DNA of 64,000 nt from Heloderma charlesbogerti (taxonomy: Eukaryota > Chordata > Lepidosauria > Squamata > Helodermatidae). The DNA is taken from the NCBI GenBank assembly GCA_026122225.1, contig JANEZZ010001491.1, positions 722,501 to 786,500 of the forward strand, given 5' to 3'. Shown here piece by piece: positions 11,225-20,782 of the stretch (positions within the stretch are counted from its first letter, which is position 1; every line of letters begins with the position of its first letter). A program made the position numbers and the translations under genes. The notes beneath the pieces were generated by a model, which searched no databases, was not told the DNA's origin, and saw nothing but the letters and a program-made list of their open reading frames with translations.

Positions 11225-11480
11225 TTCTCTTTTAGTCAGGGAGTTGTAAATTCTGTAGTTCCCCGGTGCAGAACTCCACTCACAGGATGCTCCAACCAGA
11301 GAAAAGTGTGGGGGGGGAGGTCATTTTTGTCAGTTCTTCCTCCCCTTGCAGCCCCCTGAAAATATGTCCCAGTGGGTTGGGGGACCCTCTGGAAAAGTGT
11401 GAGAAATGACACACGCAAGGGGAAGGGGGGATCGGCAAGAATTGCCTCTCCAACTTCTCCCAATGGGAACCTTCCTTAGA
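11225..11480. repeat. GC-rich dispersed repeat, member 1 of 3
   Basis: The segment containing CCAGTGGGTTGGGGGACCCT, with nearby CACTTTTCC-like and TCCTCCCC blocks, resembles 35600-35860 and 48605-48930 in order and composition. No terminal repeats or coding sequence was seen. Class unknown; probably a non-autonomous DNA element. Confidence 0.4.
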
Positions 11481-12527
11481 TAGAAAGTCCTTCTGTTCAT
11501 GGATCCTAGACAGAGTTTTACAGAGCTAGATATGCTTCAGGCACATAAAAAATAAATAACATTAATTGTGAAGAGGAAGTAGTTGGTGGGGCCATATCTA
11601 TTTTATAGGGCCCCAAGCATACCTAAACAAAGCTGATTAATAAAGACATTACTTGACCAAGGATGGCAGATGTTCTGGAGAAGGGGGAGAATTCTACAGT
11701 TAGCAGAGAAGACATTCCTACATAACTCAATAGGAGCCTAAATTAGTTTGTTGTGCCTAAGGTTACCACTGATCATCTTCAGCTATGGGCTGTCAATAAG
11801 GTCCATACCTCAGCTCTCCCTTTCACAGATGTGCCATTGCTACACTCCTGCTCTCATATTTCTCCCATACAGTTGTTTATTTATTTCATTTATATCCCAT
11901 ACTATCTCTGAGTATTTTGCGTATTTACATCTTACCTTTAAAAGGAAGGGGAAAGATACAAAGTAGTAGTGCCAAGACATTCTATATGGAGACCCCATCC
12001 CCGAGATTTCTCACTCTTGACTACAAAGACTCTTATTATTTCTGTTTTCTACTGTTATAGGGACCAGGGATACATTTACTATGACTTTGATGGATACAGC
12101 ATCATTACCTCTCACCACTGCATGCCCCTTAGTTTTCCTTTGCCCCAGGCTGGATTGTGCATGACAGTGGAAGTCACCCACCAACTTAACTCCCCCACAT
12201 TGCCCCTGCGCCCTCAACATAGCGTCGCTCTGGAGTGATGCTATGTTGCAGCCCCAGAGGCATTGTGGGGAATTAAACGGGCAGGCACCACCAGCAGCAG
12301 CACTTGCTATCTTGGCAATTCCTTCTTTCATCTATCTCACACCGCCCCACATGGTGCTACTTGAAGCAGGCCACTTTACCCCGCTCATGGCAGGGCCAGC
12401 CCTGCAAATATGAAGTAAACATGGCAGACCAACGTGACAGCAGACAGATGGGTGCAGACATGGCTTAGGCTTGTGCTTTTCAAACTTCCAGGGAACCCCT
12501 TTCACACCCATTCCTCTTCTGATAGGG
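11481..12527. other. Intergenic stretch, no gene recognised
   Basis: A short L2-like tail (TTTATTTATTTCATTTATAT) lies near 11876 in minus orientation. Nothing else is assigned. Confidence 0.4.
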
Positions 12528-12855
12528 TGGCCAGGTGTCCTACTTTACAGAGGTCAGCCCTCTGTTTGAAGGGCTGTCCAGTCCTAGTCTGGTTTAAAGT
12601 CAAAGAACCATAAGAAGAGAAAGCAGGGGCCCTGAAGTTGCCCATCAACAGTTAGCACCTGGACAGTAGACTGCACAGACACATGGGTCACCCTGTCAGT
12701 CTTCCCGACAGTGACAAGATGTATTGTCTTTGTATTTAATTTATAGTATTTCTAAATTTGTATCTATAGATATAAATTAGCATATACAATATTTGTGCAG
12801 CCCTGTGTCCTCTTTTGTCCTCTTTTTTCGCAGTGTGTAACTGGCCAGCCTAGCT
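12528..12855. repeat. Dispersed repeat copy A (pair with 18530-18895)
   Basis: Shared blocks with copy B, in the same order and orientation, include GCTGTCCAGTCCTAGTCTGG, GAAGTTGCCCATCRACAGTT, ATTTCTAAATTTGTA and TCCTCTTTTGTCCTC. No coding sequence. Probably a non-autonomous DNA transposon, but the ends are not clear. Confidence 0.65.
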
Positions 12856-12995
12856 GAGGAGCCTCTGTGCGTATGCTGTACTTCAGGAAATCATGGGGAA
12901 TGGTCTGGGGTATACAGCCAATTCATGCAGCCTACTGGGGTCCTCATAACTGCCTGACATGAACTTAGTGTGCATAAGGATGGACAAATCTGTTC

Positions 12996-13036
12996 AGTTT
13001 GGTTTGGTTTGGTTTGGTTTGGTTTGGTTTGGTTCA
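12996..13036 (+). repeat. (GGTTT)n simple repeat
   Basis: Seven GGTTT units precede an AT-rich old repeat. Antisense translation gives the run QTKPNQTKPNQ, an artefact. Confidence 0.9.
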
Positions 13037-13195
13037 GTTTCTCATTTTTTTCAAGCTTAAGTTCGTTTTGTCCCATTTCCCCATCGGTTTATTATTTTTT
13101 TTTAAGTCTGCATGAAAACTCACCCACGTTTACATTTTCCCTGATACACACATTTTTCTACAGACTATTCCTAATATATGCAATTTTTGCAAGCA
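13036..13195. repeat. Old AT-rich repeat, left remnant interrupted by later insertions
   Basis: CAGTTTCTCATTTTTTTCAA followed by GTTTGTCCCAT-like sequence and repeated 'ACATTTT..' phrases resembles 47935-48370 (TCAGGTTCTCATTTTTTCAA). A right-hand remnant appears to continue after the BovB element at 18328-18500. If so, the fold-back and BovB elements inserted into this older repeat. Confidence 0.45.
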
Positions 13196-13596
13196 GTTTC
13201 CCCTAATATAGACCTGGTTCATACACCACACTGGCAAATCATAGGTTATTTAAGCCAAGATTTGCAGGGATGCACACTGCCTGTGAGCTGCTTCCACTTG
13301 CTGTAAACAACCTCTGATCAGAGGTTATCAGAGTGACATGTGAACCCAGACTGATGGGTCATTTAGGGGCTAAACAACCTAGTGGTTAACCCATGATTTG
13401 CTGTCGAGTTAACCGCTTGATTATTTCACTCCTAAACAACCCAGTGGTACAGGTTTGCACGTCACACTGACAACCTCCAATTATGCTGATCAAAGGTTGT
13501 TTACAGTAAGCGGAAGCTGCTCGCAAGTGGTGTATGGGTTAAATAACCCCCAATTTGCCACCATGACGTTCGAACCAGGTCTATATTAGGGGAAAC
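13196..13596. mobile_element. Fold-back element with perfect 25-bp terminal inverted repeats
   Basis: Positions 13196-13220 (starting GTTTCCCCTAATATAG, ending CTGGTTC) are the exact reverse complement of 13572-13596. Further inverted blocks continue inward: CACTGGCAAATCATAGGTTA against TAACCCCCAATTTGCCA, and AGCTGCTTCCACTTGCTGTA against its mirror near 13510. The GAACCAGGT terminus links it to the fold-back family. The outermost bases may belong partly to the target, and no direct duplication is clear. Confidence 0.75.
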
Positions 13597-13655
13597 CTGC
13601 AATTTGTTACTGAACGCAGCTGTGATGTGCAAACACCCCTATAATATGGGTTTGT

Positions 13656-13666
13656 ATGTAATTTTC
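13656..13666 (+). repeat. BovB target-site duplication, left copy
   Basis: ATGTAATTTTC occurs immediately before the BovB 5' end and again exactly at 18317-18327 after the 3' tail. An 11-bp perfect duplication is the signature of target-primed reverse transcription. Confidence 0.9.
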
Positions 13667-14526
13667 CTCCAGCAAAGGAGATCGTTACCTTGTCGTGGTG
13701 CTGGAGCTTTAGCACCTCAGTGATGTCATGAGCTAAACCATGAAGGGACACCCAAGACGGGAAGGTCATGGCAGAGAGGTCAGACAAAATACGATCCCTG
13801 GGGAAGGAAACGGCAACCCACCCCAGTATTCTTGCCATGAAAACTAAATGGATCAGTACAACCAGAGATATGTCAGTATACCATCGGAAGATGGGACTCC
13901 CAGATCAGAAGATGGTCAAAATGCTACTGGGGAGGAACAGAGGATAAGTTCAACTAGCCCCAGATGTGATGACACAGCTAGCTCAAAGCCGAAAGGACGG
14001 CTAGCAGCCGATGGTGCTGGTGGTGAACGACAAATCCGATGTTCTAAAGATCAACACACCATAGGAACCTGGAATGTAAGATCTATGAGCCAGGGCAAAT
14101 TGGATGTGGTTATTGGGGAGATGTCAAGATTAAATATAGACATTTTGGGTGTCAGTGCACGGAAATGGACTGGAATGGGCCACTTCACATCAAATGACCA
14201 CCAGATCTACTACTGTGGACAAGAGGACCACAGAAGAAATGGAGTCGCCTTCAAAATTAATAATAAAGTGGCTAAAGCAGTGCTTGGATACAATCCAAAA
14301 AATAACAGAATGATCTCAATTCGAATTCAGGGTAAGCCATTTAACATCACAATGATCCAAATATACGCCCCAACCACAGATGCTGAAGAAGCAGAAGTAG
14401 ATCAGTTCTATGAGGATCTGCAGCACCTACTGGATAGTACGCCAAAAAAAGATGTTATTTTCATTACAGGAGACTGGAATGCTAAGGTGGGTAGTCAAAC
14501 GACACCTGGAATTACAGGCAAGCATG

Positions 14527-14534
14527 GTCTGGGA
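14527..14534 (+). repeat. 8-bp TSD of first nested hAT-like element
   Basis: GTCTGGGA here and again at 15072-15079, a perfect match. It sits inside the BovB endonuclease reading frame. Confidence 0.9.
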
Positions 14535-15071
14535 TAGGGGTGCACGAAAGTCACTTACCTGGTCTCGCAGCTTTTCGCAGTGGGGGGGAGGTGCTTCGCT
14601 GCTCTCCCCCCGAAGTTCAGGCCGGGGGGGGAGGCTTCCCGCCTCGCCCGGCCGAAATTCAGGCCGGGGAGGAGGCGCCTCGCCTCGCCCGGCCGTGAAA
14701 TTAAAAGTAAAAAAAAAAAAAACGACCCCATGATAGGCTATGTGACGATTAACGTAGCCTATCACGGCTAGATCTGCAAAGTCAGCCGTGATAGGCTACG
14801 TGAATCGTCACGTAGCCTATCACGGGGGCGTTTTTTTTTTTTACTTTTATTGGAATGGCGGCGGTGGCAGCCGGTCAAAAGATTGGCTGCCGCCCCCGCC
14901 CCTGACGAAGACCTGATGAACTGCCGCCGGGACCCGCCACCGGGAGGGACATTCGGGAAAGGTAAGGGGTGCGGGGGGTGCAGAGAATTTCTCCCCGAAA
15001 CTTTTTCGGGGGGCCGAACACGTTGGCGCTCAGCCCCCAAAGTTTCGGGGAGAAATACTCCGCCAACCCTA
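14535..15071. mobile_element. Non-autonomous hAT-like element 1, 537 bp, inside BovB
   Basis: Termini are TAGGGGTGC (left) and CCAACCCTA (right), partly inverted, flanked by a perfect 8-bp TSD; TSD length and the TAGGG end fit the hAT superfamily. The left sub-terminal GCACGAAAGTCACTTACCT is shared with element 2. The body is very GC-rich with two central hairpins (14730-14766 and 14787-14824), bracketed by A and T runs, and a right sub-terminal hairpin (TTTCTCCCCGAAACT with AGTTTCGGGGAGAAA). No transposase sequence. It must have been moved in trans. Confidence 0.85.
14730..14824. repeat. Hairpin pair in hAT-like element 1
   Basis: TGATAGGCTATGTGACGATT with AACGTAGCCTATCA forms one stem-loop, and CGTGATAGGCTACGTGAAT with CGTCACGTAGCCTATCACG another. 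The two are related to each other and to the hairpin at 15844-15877. Flanking A- and T-tracts plus GTAAAA/TTTTAC extend the outer stem. Confidence 0.85.
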
Positions 15072-15223
15072 GTCTGGGAGAACAAAATGAGGCAGGACAT
15101 AGGCTGATAGAATTTTGCCAAGACAACTCACTGTGCATAACAAACACTCTCTTCCAACAACCTAAGGGACGACTTTATACATGGACTTCACCAGACGGTC
15201 GACACCGAAATCAGATTGACTAC

Positions 15224-15231
15224 ATCCTTTG
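15224..15231 (+). repeat. 8-bp TSD of second nested hAT-like element
   Basis: ATCCTTTG here and again at 16118-16125, a perfect match, lying in the BovB codons for IDYILC. Confidence 0.9.
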
Positions 15232-16117
15232 TAGGGATGTACGAAAGTGACTTACCTTTCGCGGATTATGTTGATGGTGGGGAGGGAGGCGTTCCGTCCC
15301 TCCCCCCAGAATCCTCGACGGGGGGGGGAGGCGATCCGTTCCTCCCCCCCAGAATCCTCGATGGCCAGCTGTGCTCCGCGGCAGCTCCGTGGAGCAGTCA
15401 GCCAGGCCCAGCCCAGCCCAGAGCCGCCCGCAGTTGGATTTCCGGCCACAGAGGGCTCTGGGGGGGGAACCGCGTACGCAAATGGCAGAGAGGTCATTTG
15501 CGTTCCTTCCTTTTGGCCGTCTGAATCTACATAAATATTTACGTAGACTATGACGGCGAAAATAAAGGGGAACGCAAATAACGTAGCGGGCGCTATTTGC
15601 ATCCCTTTTTGATTCACTGTTTTAGCCTACGTAAATCTTTACGTAGGCTAAAACGGCGAATCAAAAAGGGACGCAAATAGCGCCCGCTATGCTATTTGAG
15701 TTCCCCTTTATTTTCGCCATCATAGTCTATGTAAATATTTACGTAGACTAAGATGGCCAAAAATAAGGAACACAAATGGCGGCGGCCGGAGCCGCTGCCA
15801 TTTGCATACGCAGTTTTGGGGGTTTTTTTAACCCACCCAGCCATGATAGGCTACATAAATCTTTACATAGCCTATCACGTCTTTTTTTTTTTTTTAACAA
15901 GACTGGAAATGGCAGCGGCAGCAGCCAGTCGGAAGACCAGCCGCCACAGCCACTGCCGCCAAAGCCGCCACCACCCAGATGATCCACCCCAGGTAAGTCT
16001 CATCCCAGGGGGGATCCATGGGGGGGTGGCAGGCCATTCCGCCACGGAGTTCGGGGGGCCGAATGCACTGGCATTCGGCCTCACCAAGATCCGTGGCGGA
16101 ATTCTCTGACATCCCTA
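15232..16117. mobile_element. Non-autonomous hAT-like element 2, 886 bp, inside BovB
   Basis: Termini are TAGGGATGT and ACATCCCTA, perfect 9-bp inverted repeats, with a perfect 8-bp TSD. The left sub-terminal GTACGAAAGTGACTTACCT matches element 1. The right third (TGATAGGCTACATAAATC hairpin, T-run, then a GGCAGCGGCAGCAGCC region) is also homologous to element 1. A middle block of about 450 bp is extra and consists of nested palindromes. The right end holds a further hairpin (GGCCGAATGCACTGGCATTCGGCC region at 16056-16080). No transposase is encoded. Confidence 0.9.
15500..15775. repeat. Large nested palindrome in hAT-like element 2
   Basis: The left arm (about 15505-15618) and right arm (about 15656-15770) are inverted copies: GGGCGCTATTTGCATCCCTT against AAGGGACGCAAATAGCGCCC, and GGCGAAAATAAAGGGGAACG against its mirror. 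Smaller stem-loops with TTTACGTAG cores sit in each arm (near 15530 and 15736) and at the centre (15620-15653, TTTTAGCCTACGTAAATC). The single strand could fold into a cross-shaped structure over 250 bases long. Confidence 0.88.
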
Positions 16118-18316
16118 ATCCTTTGTAGCCAAAGGTGGCAGATATTTATGCAGTCGGTAAAAACAAGACCTGAAGCTGATTGTAGTTCAGATCATGAACT
16201 TCTTATTGCACAATTTAGAATCAGACTAAAGAGAATAGGGAAGACCCACAGATCAGTTAGATATGAGCTCACTAATATTCCTAATGAATATGCAGTGGAG
16301 GTGAAGAATAGATTTAAGGGACTAGATTTAGTAGATAGGGTCCCGGAAGAAATATGGACAGAAGTTCACAACATTGTTCAGGAGGCGGCAACAAAAAACG
16401 TCCCAAAGAAAAAGAAAACCAAGAAGGCAAGATGGCTGTCTGCGGAGACACTGGAAGCAGCCCAAGAAAGAAGGAAAGCAAAAGGCAACAGTGATAGGGG
16501 GAGATATGCCCAATTAAATGCAAAATTCCAGAGGTTAGCCAGAAGAGATAAAGCATTATTTTTAAACAAGCTATGCACGGAAGCGGAAGAAGATAATAGA
16601 ATAGGAAGGACAAGAGACCTCTTCCAGAAAATTAGCAACATCGGAGGTCAATTCCAGGCAAAAATGGGTATGATCAAAAACAAAGATGGCAAGGACTTAA
16701 CAGAAGCAGAAGAGATCAAGAAAAGGTGGCAAGAATATATGGAAGATCTGTACAGGAAGGATAATAATATTGGGGATAGATTTGACGGTGTGGTCAGTGA
16801 GCTAGAGCCAGACATCCTGAAGAGTGAGGTTGAATGGGCCTTAAGAAGCATTGCTAATAACAAGGCAGCAGGAGATGACGGTATCCCAGCTGAACTGTTT
16901 AAAATCTTGCAAGATGATGCTGTCAAGGTGATGCATGCCATATGCCAGCAAATTTGGAAAACACAAGAATGGCCAACAGATTGGAAAAAATCAACTTATA
17001 TCCCCATACCAAAAAAGGGAAGCACCAAAGAATGTTCAAACTATTGAACAGTGGCACTTATTTCACATGCCAGTAAGGTAATGCTCAAGATCTTGCAAGG
17101 TAGACTCCAGCAATTCATGGAAAGAGAATTTCCAGATGTACAAGCTGGGTTTCGAAAAGGCAGAGGAACTAGAGACCAAATTGCCAATATCCACTGGATA
17201 CTGGAGAAAGCCAGGGAGTTTCAGAAAGACATCTATTTCTGTTTTATTGACTCTTCTAAAGCCTTTGACTGTGTGGATCATAACAAATAGTGGCAAGTTC
17301 TTGGTGGTATGGGGATACCAAGTCATCTTGTCTGCCTCCTGAGAAATCTCTATAACAACCAAGTAGCAACGGTAAGAACAGACCACGGAACAACGGACTG
17401 GTTTAAGATTGGGAAAGGAGTATGGCAGGGTTGCATACCCTCACCCTACCTATTCAACCTGTACACAGAACACAGCATGCGACGTGCTGGGCTTGATGAA
17501 GCAAGGCTGGAGTTAAAATCACTGGAAGAAACATTAACAATCTCTGATATGCTGATGATACCACTTTGATGGTTGAAAGCAAGGAGGAGCTGAGGAACCT
17601 CATGACGAAGGTGAAATAAGAAAGTGCAAAAGCTGGGTTTCAGTTAAACCTCAAAAAAACAAAGATTATGGCAACCAGCTTAATTGATAACTGGCAAACA
17701 GAGGGAGAAAACATGGAGGCAGTGACAGACTTTGTCTTTCTAGGTGCAAAGATTACTGCAGATGCTGACTGCAGCCAGGAAATCAGAAGACGTTTACTTC
17801 TTGGGAGGACAGCAATGACAAATCTTGATAAAATAAGAGCAGAGACATCACACTGACAACAAAGGTCTGCATAGTTAAAGCAATGGTATTCCCCGTAGTA
17901 ACCTATGGCTGCGAGAGCTGGACCATAAGGAAGGCTGAGCGAAGGAAGATAGATGCTTTTGAACTGTGGTGCTGGAGGAACATTCTGAGAGTGCCTTGGA
18001 CTGCAAGAAGATCAAACCAGTCCATACTCCAGGAAATCAAGCCAGACTGCTCACTTGAGGGAATGATATTAAAGGCAAAACTGAAGTACTTTGGCCACAT
18101 CATGAGAAGACAGGATACCCTGGAGAAGATGCTGATGCTAGGGAAAGTGGAAGGCAAAAGGAAGAGGGGCCGACCAAGGGCAAGGTGGATGATATTCTGG
18201 AGGTGACGGACTCGACCTTGGGGGAGCTGGGGGTGGCGACGGCCGACAGGAAGCTCTGGCGTGGGCTGGTCCATGAAGTCACGAAGAGTCGGAAGCGACT
18301 GACCGAATAAACAAAA

Positions 18317-18327
18317 ATGTAATTTTC
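18317..18327 (+). repeat. BovB target-site duplication, right copy
   Basis: ATGTAATTTTC, identical to 13656-13666. Confidence 0.9.
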
Positions 18328-18529
18328 ACTAATACATGCATGTTTGTATACATTGTTTGATTGCAGGACTGCATTGCAACATTCAGGAAATGGTGAATCT
18401 TGAAGTATAACTGCATTTCAGTTTATTTCTTGGTTCAGGAAATGAGAATTAGGTAAGTTCATATTAAATTCAAACCAAATGAATTTCTACCCCATCCTTA
18501 CTGTGTCCATCCTAGAGTACACTCAGTGC

Positions 18530-18895
18530 TTAGGGTGTCTTACTTTAGAGGGGACAGTCTTCTATTTGAAGTACAGTCCTCTGTTGGAATTGCTGTCCAG
18601 TCCTAGTCTGGTTTAGAGATAAAGTACTATAAGAGAAGGAAGAGCCTGGAAGGGGACTTGAAGTTGCCCATCGACAGTTAACAACCATCCAGCAGACTGA
18701 GCAGGCACACAGGTCACCTGATACCTGTCTTCCATATTATGGTGACATATATTGTATTTATATTTAAATGATAGTGATTATTTCTAAATTTGTACCTGAA
18801 CATATAAATTAGCATATGCAAATGTTATACAAATCTGAGTCCTCTTTTGTGGTGATGCATTTCCTCTTTTTGAGCAGTGGGTAATGCTCTCCTAT
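18530..18895. repeat. Dispersed repeat copy B (pair with 12528-12855)
   Basis: Same blocks in the same order as copy A, for example TTAGCATATGCAAATGTTAT for TTAGCATATACAATATTTGT. The pair flanks the BovB region in direct orientation about 5.7 kb apart. Confidence 0.65.
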
Positions 18896-18989
18896 GGATG
18901 GGGAACCTTGAAAGTGGTGGGGCAGGTGTCTTTCAGGGAAGTGTGCCTGCCGTTACTCATCTTCCCATTAAGGAATCCCTAATACGCTT

Positions 18990-19750
18990 TTGAACACAGT
19001 TTGGAAAGCCACTGGATTAGGCCTCAGTCTTTTACTAAGGATCAAGTGAGATGCATCTCTCCCATCTTTGCATTCATTCTGCATATTTTTTGGAAAGTTC
19101 TACAAGTTTATAAAGCAATTTTCCAAGCCTTCCCAGGAAAAAAAAACTAATTTGGCAAGAAAAAAGAAAACCTCGACTTCAGCAGAGTTAGTTTGCAGAT
19201 GTTATTTGTGCTATTTATTTATCAAAAATAACTAGAAAATGTTTTTAAAACATCATTCCAAACGGCACAAATAGAAATGTGACATGCTTGGCAAGGCTGT
19301 CTATTTTACTTATACTGCTTCACTGTTTCATATTCTGAGCAAACGGAGAGGCTATTTTCCCTCAAGGGTTCAGGAGGGCATATGGTTTCATTTCTTCAGA
19401 AAATTGTTTCTCGGGATTTCAATCTTTTTAGCTAGATATGACAAAACATAATATCAAGAACACTTATGCTTCTTATCAGTTCTGTTTTCAAACATAAATC
19501 ATCGATCAGTATACATTTAAGTCAGGTGGCCACGACGCCTCGATGAAAACAGATAAATGTATCCAAATATTTTAACAGAAGAGCACCACCTCCCATCCAT
19601 ATCATTAAGTACCTGAACAAGTCTAATGTACAAAACCTGAGCCAAGCTGAAGATATTTCCCCGGTGTTGATGTACCTTATTCAGGTGGCACTGAGTTTTT
19701 TAAATGTGTAAGGGCTGGTTTATGCACTGATCCTGTGAATGGATCATCCT
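18990..19750. other. Repeat-poor AT-rich block, candidate conserved non-coding element
   Basis: No repeat family, hairpin or open frame was recognised over about 750 bases, unlike most of the intergenic half of the window. It has homeodomain-like and GATA-like cores such as TTTATTTATC, ATAAATCATCGATCAG and AGATATGAC. Whether it is conserved cannot be judged from one sequence. Confidence 0.3.
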
Positions 19751-19755
19751 ACATG

Positions 19756-19756
<1 letters not shown>

Positions 19757-19784
<28 letters not shown>
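19757..19784 (+). repeat. (CA)n microsatellite
   Basis: An uninterrupted CA run of about 14 units. Confidence 0.95.
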
Positions 19785-19787
<3 letters not shown>

Positions 19788-20384
19788 GGTGCACGAGTGA
19801 AGGCCAAACTAAACGTGACATTAATTGCACATAAGCAATCACATGCACACACATATATATCCCATGCAGGACATGCTGTTTAGTCAGGTGGTGTTACACA
19901 TGAATGCCCCATGAGCTCCATGAATACCCTTCCTTGTGGCAGACAGACTGGATGTGTGAAGTGTATGTGCCCATGCTGTGCACACCTTTTTAGATGCGCA
20001 GCAACCAGCACAGGGATTGGCACAATCCACATGAGCCTTACAGGTATCAGGCATGCTGAAGCAAACCAAGGGCAATTGTTCTCCCAAAACAAATATGGTA
20101 CTCTTTGGAAACAAATATAGTACATATTGTATAGTGCACATCATTTAATATAGGAATAATTAATAGGGCATTGGCTAGGACCGATTTACAACAGGAGAGC
20201 ATGGTGTGCTATGTGTAAGTAATCTTTTTCTTACAGAAACAGTGATAGCTGTTATTACAGATCAATTATTTTCATAATTAGAGCATGTGATCTTTTAAGT
20301 ATATACTTAGAGCCCATCCCACTATACAAGTGAAGCCTATATGACACCCTCCCTCAAGCTGGTGCCTGCCAGATCTGTTCAACT
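19785..20384. other. Intergenic stretch, no gene recognised
   Basis: Open frames on both strands at 19880-20144 show no known motif. Nothing classified. Confidence 0.4.
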
Positions 20385-20612
20385 ATTTATTTAGTTATTA
20401 ATTCATTAAATGAATATACCACCCCATTTGCAGATGCCCTCAGGGTGGTTTATAATCATATGAAACCCAAACAACAATAAAATATCAACCAAACCCCCTA
20501 AAAATACAACAATGAAAATATTGACATATTAAAACATTAAAAACATACAAAATATTAAAGAGCCAGCAGTAAAGTTAATCATCAGAGCAACAGATTAAAG
20601 ATTAAACGGCAA
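20385..20612 (-). mobile_element. L2-like LINE 3' end
   Basis: TTTATTTAGTTATTAATTC followed by ATATACCACCCC and CCTCAGGGTGGTTTATAATC resembles the reversed 3' end of L2-type LINEs ('..CGCCC..GGGCGGTTTA..'), as at 43035 and 57540. It then runs into A-rich sequence. Only the untranslated end remains. Confidence 0.55.
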
Positions 20613-20680
20613 TGCTGGGTGGAGATGATGGGAGTTGTAGTCCAGCACATCCAGCAGGCACCAGGTTTGGGGAGGCTGCT
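20613..20680. mobile_element. Half copy of palindromic hAT-like MITE
   Basis: Only the right half is present: GATGGGAGTTGTAGTCCAGC, then CAGGCACCAGGTTTGGGGAG. It adjoins the L2-like tail. Confidence 0.7.
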
Positions 20681-20782
20681 CTATCATCAGGTATGAATGA
20701 TGATACTACATATGAAGTATGTAACTTCTACTGAGTCAGGCCACCAAGTTGGTCCAGGGACGGACCCAGCTAACTGTTAGGG

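Larger units (their letters stand above)
13848..18309 (+). pseudogene. BovB ORF2 (endonuclease-reverse transcriptase), disrupted
   Basis: The first 229-codon stretch (13848-14534) has the APE endonuclease motifs GTWNVRSM and ITGDWNAKVG. At the expected catalytic Glu of 'SELKWTG' it reads SARKWTG, so the active site is lost. 15080-15231 continues (LYTWTSPDGRHRNQIDYILC), then 16126-17047 carries SDHELL and the linker. The RT has NY-stop at 17045 (CGA to TGA), motif A as FIDSSKAFDCVDH, another stop at 17289 (probably TTG to TAG), motif B as GVWQGCIPSPYLF, and YADD (near 17550) directly after a TGA. Frameshifts lie near 17500, 17835 and 18190. The C-terminal CESWTIRKAERRKIDAFELW stretch is open. 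In active copies the protein nicks DNA and reverse transcribes the RNA; none can be made here. Confidence 0.95.
13667..18316 (+). mobile_element. BovB (RTE-clade) LINE, essentially full length, with two nested hAT-like insertions
   Basis: The span is 4650 bp. Removing the two insertions with one TSD copy each (545 and 894 bp) leaves 3211 bp, the usual BovB size. The 5' part starts with CTTGTCGTGGTGCTGGAGC and has the known upstream leader. ORF2-derived sequence follows: apurinic endonuclease (from about 14050), linker, reverse transcriptase (about 16840-17600) and the C-terminal region with CESWT. The 3' end is GACTCGACCTTGGGGGAGC through CGGAAGCGACTGACCGAATA, then a short AAACAAAAA tail. An 11-bp TSD flanks it. 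BovB is known for horizontal transfer between squamates and ruminants. This copy is dead: several stops and frameshifts, and it cannot move itself. Confidence 0.97.
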
